Assembly (NCBI GenBank): GCA_964019165.1
Contig: CAXHSL010000025.1
Coordinates: 29,281-93,280, forward strand
Direction of reading: 5' to 3'
Origin: Mastigias papua
Taxonomy: Eukaryota; Cnidaria; Scyphozoa; Rhizostomeae; Mastigiidae
DNA: 64,000 bases
Both the position numbers and the translations under genes were made by a program. Every line of letters begins with the position of its first letter. The stretch's first letter is position 1. Under the pieces are notes generated by a model that saw only the letters and a program-made list of their open reading frames with translations, had not been told where the DNA came from and made no database searches. Of this stretch, positions 31,201-42,247 are shown piece by piece.

Positions 31201-34200
31201 CTATAGCCTTGGTATTTTGCTCAAAAATGACCAAATTTGAAATTGATTGATTTAGATTGCAGATTGAAAAGTGATGACAATGAGGCATTTTTGGCCAAAA
31301 AGTAAGGCTATAGCCTTGGTATTTTGCTGATAGATGTCCAAATTTGAACTTGATTGATTTTGATTGCAGATTGAAAAGTGATGAAAATGAGGCATTTTTG
31401 GCCAAAAAGTAAGGCTATAGCCTTGGTATTTTGCTCAAAAATGACCAAATTTGAAATTGATTGATTTTGATTGCAGATTGAAAAGTGATGAAAATGAGGC
31501 ATTTTTGGCCAAAAAGTAAGGCTATAGCCTTGGTATTTTGCTCACAAATGACCAAATTTGAAATTGATTGAGTTTGATTGCAGATTGAAAAGTGATGAAA
31601 ATGAGGCATTTTGGCCAAAAAGTAAGGCTATAGCCTTGGTATTTTGCTCAAAAATGACCAAATTTGAAATTGATTGATTTTGATTGCAGATTGAAAAGTG
31701 ATGAAAATGAGGCATTTTTGGCCAAAAAGTAAGGCTATAGCCTTGGTATTTTGCTCAAAAATGACCAAATTTCAAATTGATTGATTTTGATTGCAGATTG
31801 AAAAGTGATGAAAATGAGGCATTTTTGGCCAAAAAGTAAGGCTATAGCCTTGGTATTTTGCTGATAGATGTCCAAATTTGAACTTGATTGATTTTGATTG
31901 CAGATTGAAAAGTGATGAAAATGAGGCATTTTTGGCCAAAAAGTAAGGCTATAGCCTTGGTATTTTGCTCAAAAATGACCAAATTTGAAATTGATTGATT
32001 TTGATTGCAGATTGAAAAGTGATGAAAATGAGGCATTTTTGGCCAAAAAGTAAGGCTATAGCCTTGGTATTTTGCTCACAAATGACCAAATTTGAAATTG
32101 ATTGAGTTTGATTGCAGATTGAAAAGTGATGAAAATGAGGCATTTTGGCCAAAAAGTAAGGCTATAGCCTTGGTATTTTGCTCAAAAATGACCAAATTTG
32201 AAATTGATTGATTTTGATTGCAGATTGAAAAGTGATGAAAATGAGGCATTTTTGGCCAAAAAGTAAGGCTATAGCCTTGGTATTTTGCTCAAAAATGACC
32301 ATATTTCAAATTGATTGATTTTGATTGCAGATTGAAAAGTGATGAAAATGAGGCATTTTTGGCCAAAAAGTAAGGCTATAGCCTTGGTATTTTGCTCAAA
32401 AATGACCAAATTTGAAATTGATTGATTTTGATTGCAGATTGAAAAGTGATGAAAATGAGGCATGTTTGGCCAAAAAGTAAGGCTATAGCCTTGGTATTTT
32501 GCTCACAAATGACCAAATTTGAAATTGATTGATTTTGATTGCAGATTGAAAAGTGATGAAACTGAGGCATTTTTGGCCAAAAGTAAGGCTATAGCCTTGG
32601 TATTTTGCTCACAAATGACCAAATTTGACATTGATTGAGTTTGATTGCAGATTGAAAAGTGATGAAAATGAGGCATTTTTGGCCAAAAAGTAAGACTATA
32701 GCCTTGGTATTTTGCTCAAAAATGACCACATTTGAAATTGATTCAGTTTGATTGCAGATTGAAAAGTGATGTGAATGAGGCATTTGTGGCGAAAAAGTAA
32801 GGCTATAGCCTTGGTATTTTGCTCACAAATGACCAAATTTGAAATTGATTGATTTTGATTGCAGATTGAAAAGTGATGAAAATGAGGCATTTTTGGCCAA
32901 AAAGTAAGGCTATAGCCTTGGTATTTTGCTCACAAATGACCAAATTTGAAATTGATTGATTTTGATTGCAGATTGAAAAGTGATGAAAATGAGGCATTTT
33001 TGGCCAAAAAGTAAGGCTATAGCCTTGGTATTTTGCTGAAAAATGACCAAATTTGAAATTGATTGATTTTGATTGCAGATTGAAAAGTGATGAGAATGAG
33101 GCATTTGTGGCCAAAAAGTAAGGCTATAGCCTTGGTATTTTGCTCACAAATGACCAAATTTCAAATTGATTGATTTTGATTACAGATTGAAAAGTGATGA
33201 AAATGAGGCATTTATGGCCAAAAAGTAAGGCCATAGCCTTGGTATTTTGCTCAAAAATGACCAAATTTGAAATTGATTGATTTTGATTGCAGATTGAAAA
33301 GTGATGAAAATGAGGCATTTTTGGCCACAAAGTAAGGCTATAGCCTTGGTATTTTGCTCAAAAATGACCAAATTCGAAATTGATTGAGTTTGATTGCAGA
33401 TTGACAAGTGATGAAAATGAGGCATTTTTGGCCAAAAAGTAAGGCTATAGCCTTGGTATTTTGCTCAAAAATGACCAAATTTCAAATTGATTGAGTTTGA
33501 TTGCAGATTGAAAAGTGATGAAAATGAGGCATTTTTGGCCAAAAAGTAAGGCTATAGCCTTGTTATTTTGCTGACAAATGACCAAATTTGAAATTGATTG
33601 ATTTTGATTGCAGATTGAAAAGTGATGAAAATGAGGCATTTTTGGCCAAAAAGTAAGGCTATAGCCTTGGTAGTTTGCTCAAAAATGACCACATTTGAAA
33701 TTGATTGAGTTTGATTGCAGATTGAAAAGTGATGAAAATGAGGCATTTTGGCCAAAAAGTAAGGCTATAGCCTTGGTATTTTGCTCAAAAATGACCAAAT
33801 TTGAAATTGATTGATTTTGATTGCAGATTGAAAAGTGATGAAACTGAGGCATTTTTGGCCAAAAGTAAGGCTATAGCCTTGGTATTTTGCTCAAAAATGA
33901 CCAAATTTGACATTGATTGATTTTGATTGCAGATTGAAAAGTGATGAAAATGAGGCATTTTTGGCCAAAAAGTAAGACTATAGCCTTGGTATTTTGCTCA
34001 AAAATGACCAAATTTGACATTGATTGAGTTTGATTGCAGATTGAAAAGTGATGAAAATGAGGCATTTTTGGCCAAAAAGTAAGGCTATAGCCTTGGTATT
34101 TTGCTCAAAAATGACCAAATTTCAAATTGATTGATTTTGATTGCAGATTGAAAAGTGATGAAAATGAGGCATTTTTGGCCAAAAAGTAAGGCTATAGCCT

Positions 34201-37200
34201 TGGTATTTTGCTCAAAAATGACCAAATTTGACATTGATTGATTTTGATTGCAGATTGAAAAGTGATGAAAATGAGGCATTTTTGGCCAAAAAGTAAGGCT
34301 ATAGCCTTGGTATTTTGCTCACAAATGATCAAATTTGAAATTGATTGATTTTGATTACAGATTGAAAAGTGATGAAAATGAGGCATTTATGGCCAAAAAG
34401 TAAGGCTATAGCCTTGGTATTTTGCTCAAAAATGACCAAATTTGAAATTGATTGATTTTGATTGCAGATTGAAAAGTGATGAAAATGAGGCATTTTTGGC
34501 CACAAAGTAAGGCTATAGCCTTGGTATTTTGCTCAAAAATGACCAAATTTGAAATTGATTGATTTTGATTGCAGATTGAAAAGTGATGACAATGAGGCAT
34601 TTGTGGCCAAAAAGTAAGGCTATAGCCTTGGTATGTTGCTCAAAACTGACCAAATTTGAAATTGATTGATTTTGATTGCAGATTGAAAAGTGATGAAAAT
34701 GAGGCATTTTGGCCAAAAAGTAAGGCTATAGCCTTGGTAGTTTGCTCAAAAATGACCAAATTTGAAATTGATTGATTTTGATTGCAGATTGAAAAGTGAT
34801 GAAAATGAGGCATTTTTGGCCAAAAAGTAAGGCTATAGCCTTGGTATTTTGCTCACAAATGACCAAATTTGAAATTGATTGATTTTGATTGCAGATTGAA
34901 AAGTGATGAAAATGAGGCATTGTTGGCCAAAAAGTAAGGCTATAGCCTTGGTATTTTGCTCAAAAATGACCACATTTGAAATTGATTGAGTTTGATTGCA
35001 GATTGAAAAGTGATGAAAATGAGGCATTTTGGCCAAAAAGTAAGGCTATAGCCTTGGTATTTTGCTCAAAAATGACCAAATTTGAAATTGATTGATTTTG
35101 ATTGCAGATTGAAAAGTGATGAAACTGAGGCATTTTTGGCCAAAAGTAAGGCTATAGCCTTGGTATTTTGCTCAAAAATGACCAAATTTGACATTGATTG
35201 ATTTTGATTGCAGATTGAAAAGTGATGAAAATGAGGCATTTGTGGCGAAAAAGTAAGGCTATAGCCTTGGTATTTTGCTCACAAATGACCAAATTTGAAA
35301 TTGATTGATTTTGATTGCAGATTGAAAAGTGATGAAAATGAGGCATTTTTGGCCAAAAAGTAAGGCTATAGCCTTGGTATTTTGCTCAAAAATGACCACA
35401 TTTGAAATTGATTGAGTTTGATTGCAGATTGAAAAGTGATGAAAATGAGGCATTTTGGCCAAAAAGTAAGGCTATAGCCTTGGTATTTTGCTCACAAATG
35501 ACCAAATTTGAAATTGATTGATTTTGATTACAGATTGAAAAGTGATGAAAATGAGGCATTTGTGGCCAAAAGTAAGGCTATAGCCTTGGTATTTTGCTGA
35601 AAAATGACCAAATTTGACATTGATTGATTTTGATTGCAGATTGAAAAGTGATGAAAATGAGGCATTTTTGGCCAAAAAGTAAGACTATAGCCTTGGTATT
35701 TTGCTCAAAAATGACCAAATTTGACATTGATTGAGTTTGATTGCAGATTGAAAAGTGATGAAAATGAGGCATTTGTGGCCAAAAAGTAAGGCTATAGCCT
35801 TGGTATTTTGCTCACAAATGACCACATTTGAAATTGATTGATTTTGATTACAGATTGAAAAGTGATGAAAATGAGGCATTTATGGCCAAAAAGTAAGGCT
35901 ATAGCCTTGGTATTTTGCTCAAAAATGACCAAATTTGAAATTGATTGATTTTGATTGCAGATTGAAAAGTGATGAAAATGAGGCATTTTTGGCCACAAAG
36001 TAAGGCTATAGCCTTGGTATTTTGCTCAAAAATGACCAAATTTGAAATTGATTGATTTTGATTGCAGATTGAAAAGTGATGAAAATGAGGCATTTTTGGC
36101 CAAAACGTAAGGCTATAGCCTTGGTATTTTGCTGAAAGATGACCAAATTTGAAATTGATTGATTTTGATTGCAGATTGAAAAGTGATGAAAATGAGGCAT
36201 TTTTGGCCAAAAAGTAAGGCTATAGCCTTGGTATTTTGCTGAAAAATGACCAAATTTGAAATTGATTGATTTTGATTGCAGATTGAAAAGTGATGGAGAT
36301 GAGGCATTTTTGGCCAAAAAGTAAGGCTATAGCCTTAGTATTTTGCTCAAATATGACCAAATTTGAAATTGATTGATTTTGATTGCAGATTGAAAAGTGA
36401 TGAGAATGAGGCATTTGTGGCCAAAAAGTAAGGCTATAGCCTTGGTATTTTGCTCACAAATGACCAAATTTGAAATTGATTGATTTTGATTACAGATTGA
36501 AAAGTGATGAAAATGAGGCATTTATGGCCAAAAAGTAAGGCTATAGCCTTTGTATTTTGCTCACAAATGACCAAATTTGAAATTGATTGATTTTGATTGC
36601 AGATTGAAAAGTGATGAAAATGAGGCATTTTTGGCCACAAAGTAAGGCTATAGCCTTGGTATTTTGCTCAAAAATGACCAAATTTGAAATTGATTGATTT
36701 TGATTGCAGATTGAAAAGTGATGAAAATGAGGCATTTTTGGCCAAAAAGTAAGGCTATAGCCTTGGTATTTTGCTGAAAAATGACCAAATTTGAAATTGA
36801 TTGATTTTGATTGCAGATTGAAAAGTGATGAAAATGAGGCATTTTTGGCCAAAAAGTAAGGCTATAGCCTTGGTATTTTGCTCAAAAATGACCAAATTTG
36901 AAATTGATTGATTTTGATTGCAGATTGAAAAGTGATGAAAATGAGGCATTTTTGGCCAAAAAGTAAGGCTATAGCCTTGGTATTTTGCTCACAAATGACC
37001 AAATTTGAAATTGATTGAGTTTGATTGCAGATTGAAAAGTGATGAAAATGAGGCATTTTGGCCAAAAAGTAAGGCTATAGCCTTGATATTTTGCTCAAAA
37101 ATGACCAAATTTGAAATTGATTGATTTTGATTGCAGATTGAAAAGTGATGAAAATGAGGCATTTTTGGCCAAAAAGTAAGGCTATAGCCTTGGTATTTTG

Positions 37201-39649
37201 CTCACAAATGACCAAATTTGAAATTGATTGAGTTTGATTGCAGATTGACAAGTAATGAAAATGAGGCATTTTTGGCCAAAAAGTAAGGCTATAGCCTTGG
37301 TATTTTGCTCAAAAATGACCAAATTTCAAATTGATTGAGTTTGATTGCAGATTGAAAAGTGATGAAAATGAGGCATTTTTGGCCAAAAAGTAAGGCTATA
37401 GCCTTGTTATTTTGCTGACAAATGACCAAATTTGAAATTGATTGATTTTGATTGCAGAGTGAAAAGTGATGAAAATGAGGCATTTTTGCCCAAAAAGTAA
37501 GGCTATAGCCTTGGTATTTTGCTGAAAGATGACCAAATTTGAAATTGATTGATTTTGATTGCAGATTGAAAAGTGATGAAAATGAGGCATTTGTGGCGAA
37601 AAAGTAAGGCTATAGCCTTGGTATTTTGCTCACAAATGACCAAATTTGAAATTGATTGATTTTGATTGCAGATTGAAAAGTGATGAAAATGAGGCATTTT
37701 TGGCCAAAAAGTAAGGCTATAGCCTTGGTATTTTGCTCAAAAATGACCACATTTGAAATTGATTGATTTTGATTGCAGATTGAAAAGTGATGAAAATGAG
37801 GCATTTTGGCCAAAAAGTAAGGCTATAGCCTTGGTATTTTGCTCAAAAATGACCAAATTTGAAATTGATTGATTTTGATTGCAGATTGAAAAGTGATGAA
37901 AATGAGGCATTTGTGGCCAAAAAGTAAGGCTATAGCCTTGGTATTTTGCTCACAAATGACCAACTTTGAAATTGATTGATTTTGATTACAGATTGAAAAG
38001 TGATGAAAATGAGGCATTTATGGCCAAAAAGTAAGGCTATAGCCTTGGTATTTTGCTCAAAAATGACCAAATTTGAAATTGATTGATTTTGATTGCAGAT
38101 TGAAAAGTGATGAAACTGAGGCATTTTTGGCCAAAAGTAAGGCTATAGCCTTGGTATTTTGCTCAAAAATGACCAAATTTGACATTGATTGATTTTGATT
38201 GCAGATTGAAAAGTGATGAAAATGAGGCATTTTTGGCCAAAAAGTAAGACTATAGCCTTGGTATTTTGCTCAAAAATGACCAAATTTGACATTGATTGAG
38301 TTTTATTGCAGATTGAAAAGTGATGAAAATGAGGCATTTTTGGCCAAACAGTAAGGCTATAGCCTTGGTATTTTGCTCAAAAATGACCAAATTTGAAATT
38401 GATTGATTTTGATTGCAGATTGAAAAGTGATGAAAATGAGGCATTTGTGGCCAAAAAGTAAGGCTATAGCCTTGGTATTTTGCTCACAAATGACCAACTT
38501 TGAAATTGATTGATTTTGATTACAGATTGAAAAGTGATGAAACTGAGGCATTTATGGCCAAAAAGTAAGGCTATAGCCTTGGTATTTTGCTCAAAAATGA
38601 CCAAATTTGAAATTGATTGATTTTGATTGCAGATTGAAAAGTGATGAAAATGAGGCATTTTTGGCCACAAAGTAAGGCTATAGCCTTGGTATTTTGCTCA
38701 AAATTGACCAAATTTGAAATTGATTGATTTTGATTGCAGATTGAAAAGTGATGACAATGAGGCATTTTTGGCCAAAAAGTAAGGCTATAGCCTTGGTATG
38801 TTGCTCAAAACTGACCAAATTTGAAATTGATTGAGTTTGATTGCAGATTGAAAAGTGATGAAAATGAGGCATTTTGGCCAAAAAGTAAGGCTATAGCCTT
38901 GGTAGTTTGCTCAAAAATGACCAAATTTGAAATTGATTGATTTTGATTGCAGATTGAAAAGTGATGAAAATGAGGCATTTTTGGCCAAAAAGTAAGGCTA
39001 TAGCCTTGGTATTTTGCTCAAAAATGACCAAATTTGAAATTGATTGAGTTTGATTGCAGATTGACAAGTGATGAAAATGAGGCATCTTTGGCGAAAAAGT
39101 AAGGCTATAGCCTTGGTATTTTGCTCAAAAATGACCAAATTTGAAATTGATTGAGTTTGATTGCAGATTGAAAAGTGATGAAAATGAGGCATTTTTGGCC
39201 AAAAAGTAAGGCTATAGCCTTGGTAGTTTGCTCAAAAATGACCAAATTTGAAATTGATTGATTTTGATTGCAGATTGAAAAGTGATGAAAATGAGGCATG
39301 TTTGGCCAAAAAGTAAGGCTATAGCCTTGGTATTTTGCTCAAAAATGACCAAAGTTGAAATTGATTGATTTTGATTGCAGATTGAAAAGTGATGAGAATG
39401 AGGCATTTTTGGCCAAAAAGTAAGGCTATAGCATTGGTATTTTGCTCACAAATGACCAAATTTGAAATTGATTGATTTTGATTGCAGATTGAGAAGTGAT
39501 GAAACTGAGGCATTGTTGGCCAAAAAGTAAGGCTATAGCCTTGGTATTTTGCTCACAAATGACCAAATTTGAAATTGATTGATTTTGATTGCAGATTGAA
39601 AAGTGATGAAAATGAGGCATTTTTGGCCAAAAAGTAAGGCTATAGCCTT
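19261..39649 (+). repeat. Diverged right block of the 107-bp array with nested higher-order repeats
   Basis: Units carry recurrent variants (GATGTGAAT, GATGAGAAT, GAAACTGAG, TTTGTGGCGAAAA, TTTATGGCC, TTGTTGGCC, one-base indels). The variants recur in the same order at fixed distances: 750 bp (about 20.0-20.6 kb with 20.7-21.4 kb), 428 bp (26.5-27.4 kb), 534 bp (27.6-28.7 kb and 31.3-32.2 kb), 1,710 bp (29.2-29.9 kb with 30.9-31.6 kb) and 3,313 bp (26.9-27.7 kb with 30.2-31.0 kb). These are close to 7, 4, 5, 16 and 31 units and indicate layered segmental duplications. Confidence 0.85.
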
Positions 39650-40032
39650 CAATACCCGACAAAAGTCCTGGGACACTTTGCACTTTTTGCAGTCTGCAAC
39701 AAACTTTCATTCCCCTCTCCCCCTGAAACAATGTTGGTTTTCTGGAGAAGTACCTGCGATAATGGGAAAATTTCGCGTGCACGCCAACTTCAAATGTACC
39801 ACAAACGAATCAACATTGTTCTAGGGGGAAGGGGGGTGCATGTTTGTAGCAACTATGACAATATGTAGAAGAAAATGGTTTTTTATCTGTTTCTTCTAAG
39901 TGTCCCAAGGACTTTTGTCCACTATTGTCTGGTATCAAATTTGAAAGATAAAAGCTATTTGGCTGCAATCATGGGCGATCATAGGGTTTTCGGGGGCGCT
40001 GATTACGATAGTGACAACAGTTTTTACGTATC

Positions 40033-40069
40033 TTTACCCTATGACGTCATGCTGACGTCACAGGGTAAA
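40033..40069. promoter_or_regulatory. Double-CRE palindrome in the 2,712-bp unit (copy 1)
   Basis: TTTACCCTATGACGTCA, spacer TGC, then TGACGTCACAGGGTAAA: 17-bp arms with one mismatch. Each arm holds a full TGACGTCA, the CREB/ATF consensus site. Present in all nine copies. Confidence 0.8.
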
Positions 40070-40097
40070 TTTATTGGGCTTGTCTCTTGAAGGTGCA

Positions 40098-40103
40098 TAT
40101 AAA
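40098..40103 (+). promoter_or_regulatory. TATA box candidate (copy 1)
   Basis: TATAAA within GTGCATATAAACAGTAC, 28 bp downstream of the double-CRE palindrome. A start site would be expected near 40128-40133. No sizeable ORF follows, so any transcript would probably be noncoding. Confidence 0.45.
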
Positions 40104-40783
40104 CAGTACTTTTGTACACACGAGTGCAACTGTACGTCATGCTCACAAAAATATGAGGCTCTAGCTTCTATATAGCAAAAACGCAGAAGAATTATGAGCA
40201 GTAGTTTGCGCTTAACATCGTATTAAAGACGTGGCCTCGTAATCGTGAGCTTGACTGTAGGAATTGAACAACTGTCATAGGCTGCTGCAGATGGCCACAA
40301 AAGTGTACCATAAGGGTACACAGAGATTGAAATGAGATGACGAGAGAAGCGAAAATTACTGATGAGAAGAATGAAGTTGTTAATTTGTGGTAAAAGGAGT
40401 TTAACTTGCCGCATAGTGAAATCACAACTCGGTGTAGGATCTCTAAATCTAGAGTAAACGCATAGGCAAACAGTGTATGGAGTCAAAACCATCCAGAAAA
40501 AGAGTTGTGAGCCTCCAGCACTAACTAGAAGGGAGAAGGGTCGTTTTCTCAGAAATTTTAAGTCATGACAGAACAGATTTAGGCCCTCTGAAAAGGCCAG
40601 AAAGGCTATGAGGGGAGGGGCAAGGCCTCCCCATCTTCGGGGACCCAGATAATGAGCACACAAGTAAATTCGATGGTGATAATATATGGTATGCTGTACA
40701 ACCTGTTATCACTTCTAGCCCCCTTGACCACCTTAACAGTCAGTTTGAATCGTGGAAAGATGCGGGAAATGATTATTTGACAA

Positions 40784-40789
40784 AATAAA
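40784..40789 (+). other. AATAAA polyadenylation-signal candidate (copy 1)
   Basis: CAAAATAAAGTGG on the + strand, about 650 bp downstream of the predicted start site. It may be chance in AT-rich DNA. Confidence 0.25.
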
Positions 40790-40894
40790 GTGGACAAACT
40801 ACGTTCTGTGGAATATAATACATGCAATACATTACACGGCTCAGCGTCCTTCAATGCAAATCAGACTGAACAACAACAACAATATGCACTAGCG

Positions 40895-41320
40895 ACTGTT
40901 TACACGGTTTACACTCACAGTTTACACTTGAAAATCAGGCAAAAAAGGGTGCTTTCCTTGACGAAAGCAAAAAGGTGACCACCATGCCAGGTGTACACTA
41001 TCTATGTACATGCTTTAGTGATTTTTCATGAATTTTTTAGTATACTGGTAAGGAAATAATGAGGAAAAACTCCACGGTTTACACTTTTTTTGCATAAAGA
41101 ATCACATGACCTAACTCTTAATACCTTGGAAAGTGTAAACCGTGGAAAAGGGCCAATTTTCATACCACTACTACGTTTTCTATAAACTTGAATATTGTTG
41201 ATGGGTGTACACATATTGTGTACATCTTTTACGTATTTTACACAAATTAAATACTAAGCGTATGCAGAAATACAGAGCTTTTTGCAAGTGTAAACTGTTG
41301 GTGTAAACCGTGTAAACTGT
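40895..41320. repeat. Foldback cluster of GTTTACAC motifs (copy 1)
   Basis: Eight GTTTACAC/GTGTAAAC motifs: forward at 40898, 40907, 40920 and 41077; reverse at 41133, 41288, 41301 and 41310. The outer triplets have mirrored 9- and 13-bp spacing, so 40895-40930 and 41285-41320 form inverted arms matching at 33 of 36 bases. An inner perfect 17-bp inverted pair lies at 41071-41087 and 41130-41146 (42-nt loop). A GTGTACAC plus TGTACA direct repeat sits at 40991-41010 and 41205-41224. The motif contains GTAAAC, close to the forkhead core. It could be a foldback transposon remnant or a protein-binding array. Confidence 0.75.
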
Positions 41321-41489
41321 GGAATGCATAGCAACAACACACTGCGGGATACTCATCGCATTCCGTTGTTGTCAAGCTGCATACAAAAGCGTAGGTACAA
41401 AAAGGACAGAGGGAGGGGCACTTACAGCATTGATCTGAAGTGACAAAATGTAACAATAAAACTGCCAATGAGCAAAACAACAGCCACAT
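41247..41489 (-). CDS. Small cysteine-rich ORF with signal-peptide-like start (copy 1; uncertain)
   Basis: An 80-codon ORF, repeated in all nine copies (next at 43959, 46671 and so on). Residues 1-18 (MWLLFCSLAVLLLHFVTS) look like a secretion signal with a cleavage site after S18. The next 33 or so residues hold ten cysteines, including CCKC and CCC. The C-terminal third overlaps the GTTTACAC foldback arm and looks non-protein-like. A minus-strand GTAAGT (41425 down to 41420) follows codon 20, so the signal-like part could instead be a first exon spliced elsewhere. Copy 3 has one substitution in the signal region (F5L). It resembles a secreted cysteine-rich peptide in general form only; I recognise no family, and chance is a real alternative. 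Confidence 0.25.
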   Translation of the reverse strand: MWLLFCSLAVLLLHFVTSDQCCKCPSLCPFCTYAFVCSLTTTECDEYPAVCCCYAFHSLHGLHQQFTLAKSSVFLHTLSI

Positions 41490-42230
41490 AGAGTGACTGT
41501 CTCTTCACCAGACATGTGAACCTGACGAACATATTGGCGGTTGGCATCATTCATTATTGTCTCTATCTCTAGTGCATCAATAAATTGTTGTTGTTATCTA
41601 GTGAAGCCATTTAGATTACTAGTGTGAATGTACTTTTGGTCGTTGTTCTTTTTAGCTAACTAGTAATTGTGTAACACGAAGGAGACTTTGAATATCCCTG
41701 CCGTCTGTTCTGTCTGTTTTGCTGATAACGGAAGTATTCCTGAAATTTCGCCATGCAGACAGGCATATGTAATCAATAGCGAATGTTTTCAATGGGGGTG
41801 TTTCTTGGGTACATTTTGAACTGTAATGCATAGCCAGTTAACACACCAGCCATAAAAGCAGTGCACATATAACGCCTCTTGTATAGAAAAAGTTGCCAAA
41901 ATACATAAGCAGAATATATTTTAGGAATTTGAATAAGAACGAATGGTGAAATTAATAAGTTACGGACTGCATCTGCGTAACCATAGCAATACTACCGTTA
42001 GTACATGTGCTAACGTCTGCCTTGGCCTCGTTTGCAAGCTCTGGCAAAGTTCAAGTAAAGCCGGTATTTAGAGCGTTTTTGTAAGCTATGTTGCTCGAAC
42101 TGTTCCTATATGTTCAAGATAAATCTCGTGAGGCTCGTTTCGTCGATTACATTGTTTTTGGAAGGTAAAAATTATGGCCTAATACCGATTTGGGTAGGAG
42201 CACTGCCGGAGGGACAGAATGATAGACACC

Positions 42231-42247
42231 CACGTGACATGACGTCA
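42231..42247. promoter_or_regulatory. E-box plus third CRE in the 2,712-bp unit (copy 1)
   Basis: CACGTG at 42231-42236 and TGACGTCA at 42240-42247, three bases apart, repeated in every complete copy and in the partial last copy. Confidence 0.55.

Larger units (their letters stand above)
16908..39649 (+). repeat. 107-bp tandem satellite array, about 213 copies
   Basis: A 22.7-kb head-to-tail array. The period is exactly 107 bp in the left block and stays near it throughout, with single-base indels. The anchor palindrome AAGGCTATAGCCTT starts at 16971 in the first copy and 39636 in the last. A unit reads, in order, GTAAGGCTATAGCCTTGGTA, a TTTTGCTC..AAATGACCAAA section, ATTGATTGATTTTGATTGCAG-like sequence, then GAAAAGTGATGAAAATGAGG and CATTTTTGGCCAAAAA. 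Because 107 is not a multiple of three and units are alike, minus-strand frames stay open for up to about 100 codons; these are not genes. The array begins abruptly after 16907 and ends mid-unit at the macrosatellite. Confidence 0.98.

Noticed and set aside
16908..39649. CRISPR array
   Set aside because: The repeats are contiguous 107-bp units without unique spacers, in a eukaryotic context with no cas genes.
16790..39782. Over a hundred minus-strand ORFs of 60-250 codons reading PHFHHFSICNQ-type repeats
   Set aside because: They are translations of the 107-bp satellite. Since 107 is not a multiple of three, one long frame runs through all three frames of the unit and is interrupted in step with the repeat. 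No independent coding signal.
39875..40090. 71-codon + strand ORF with hydrophobic start in each 2,712-bp unit
   Set aside because: Its C-terminal third is the translation of the double-CRE palindrome and no family or cysteine pattern supports it. The hydrophobic start alone is not enough.
40223..40663. 146-codon antisense ORF in each 2,712-bp unit
   Set aside because: Longest ORF of the unit, but no recognisable domain. Composition looks like chance translation of G/C-run and AT-rich DNA, and several overlapping ORFs exist nearby.
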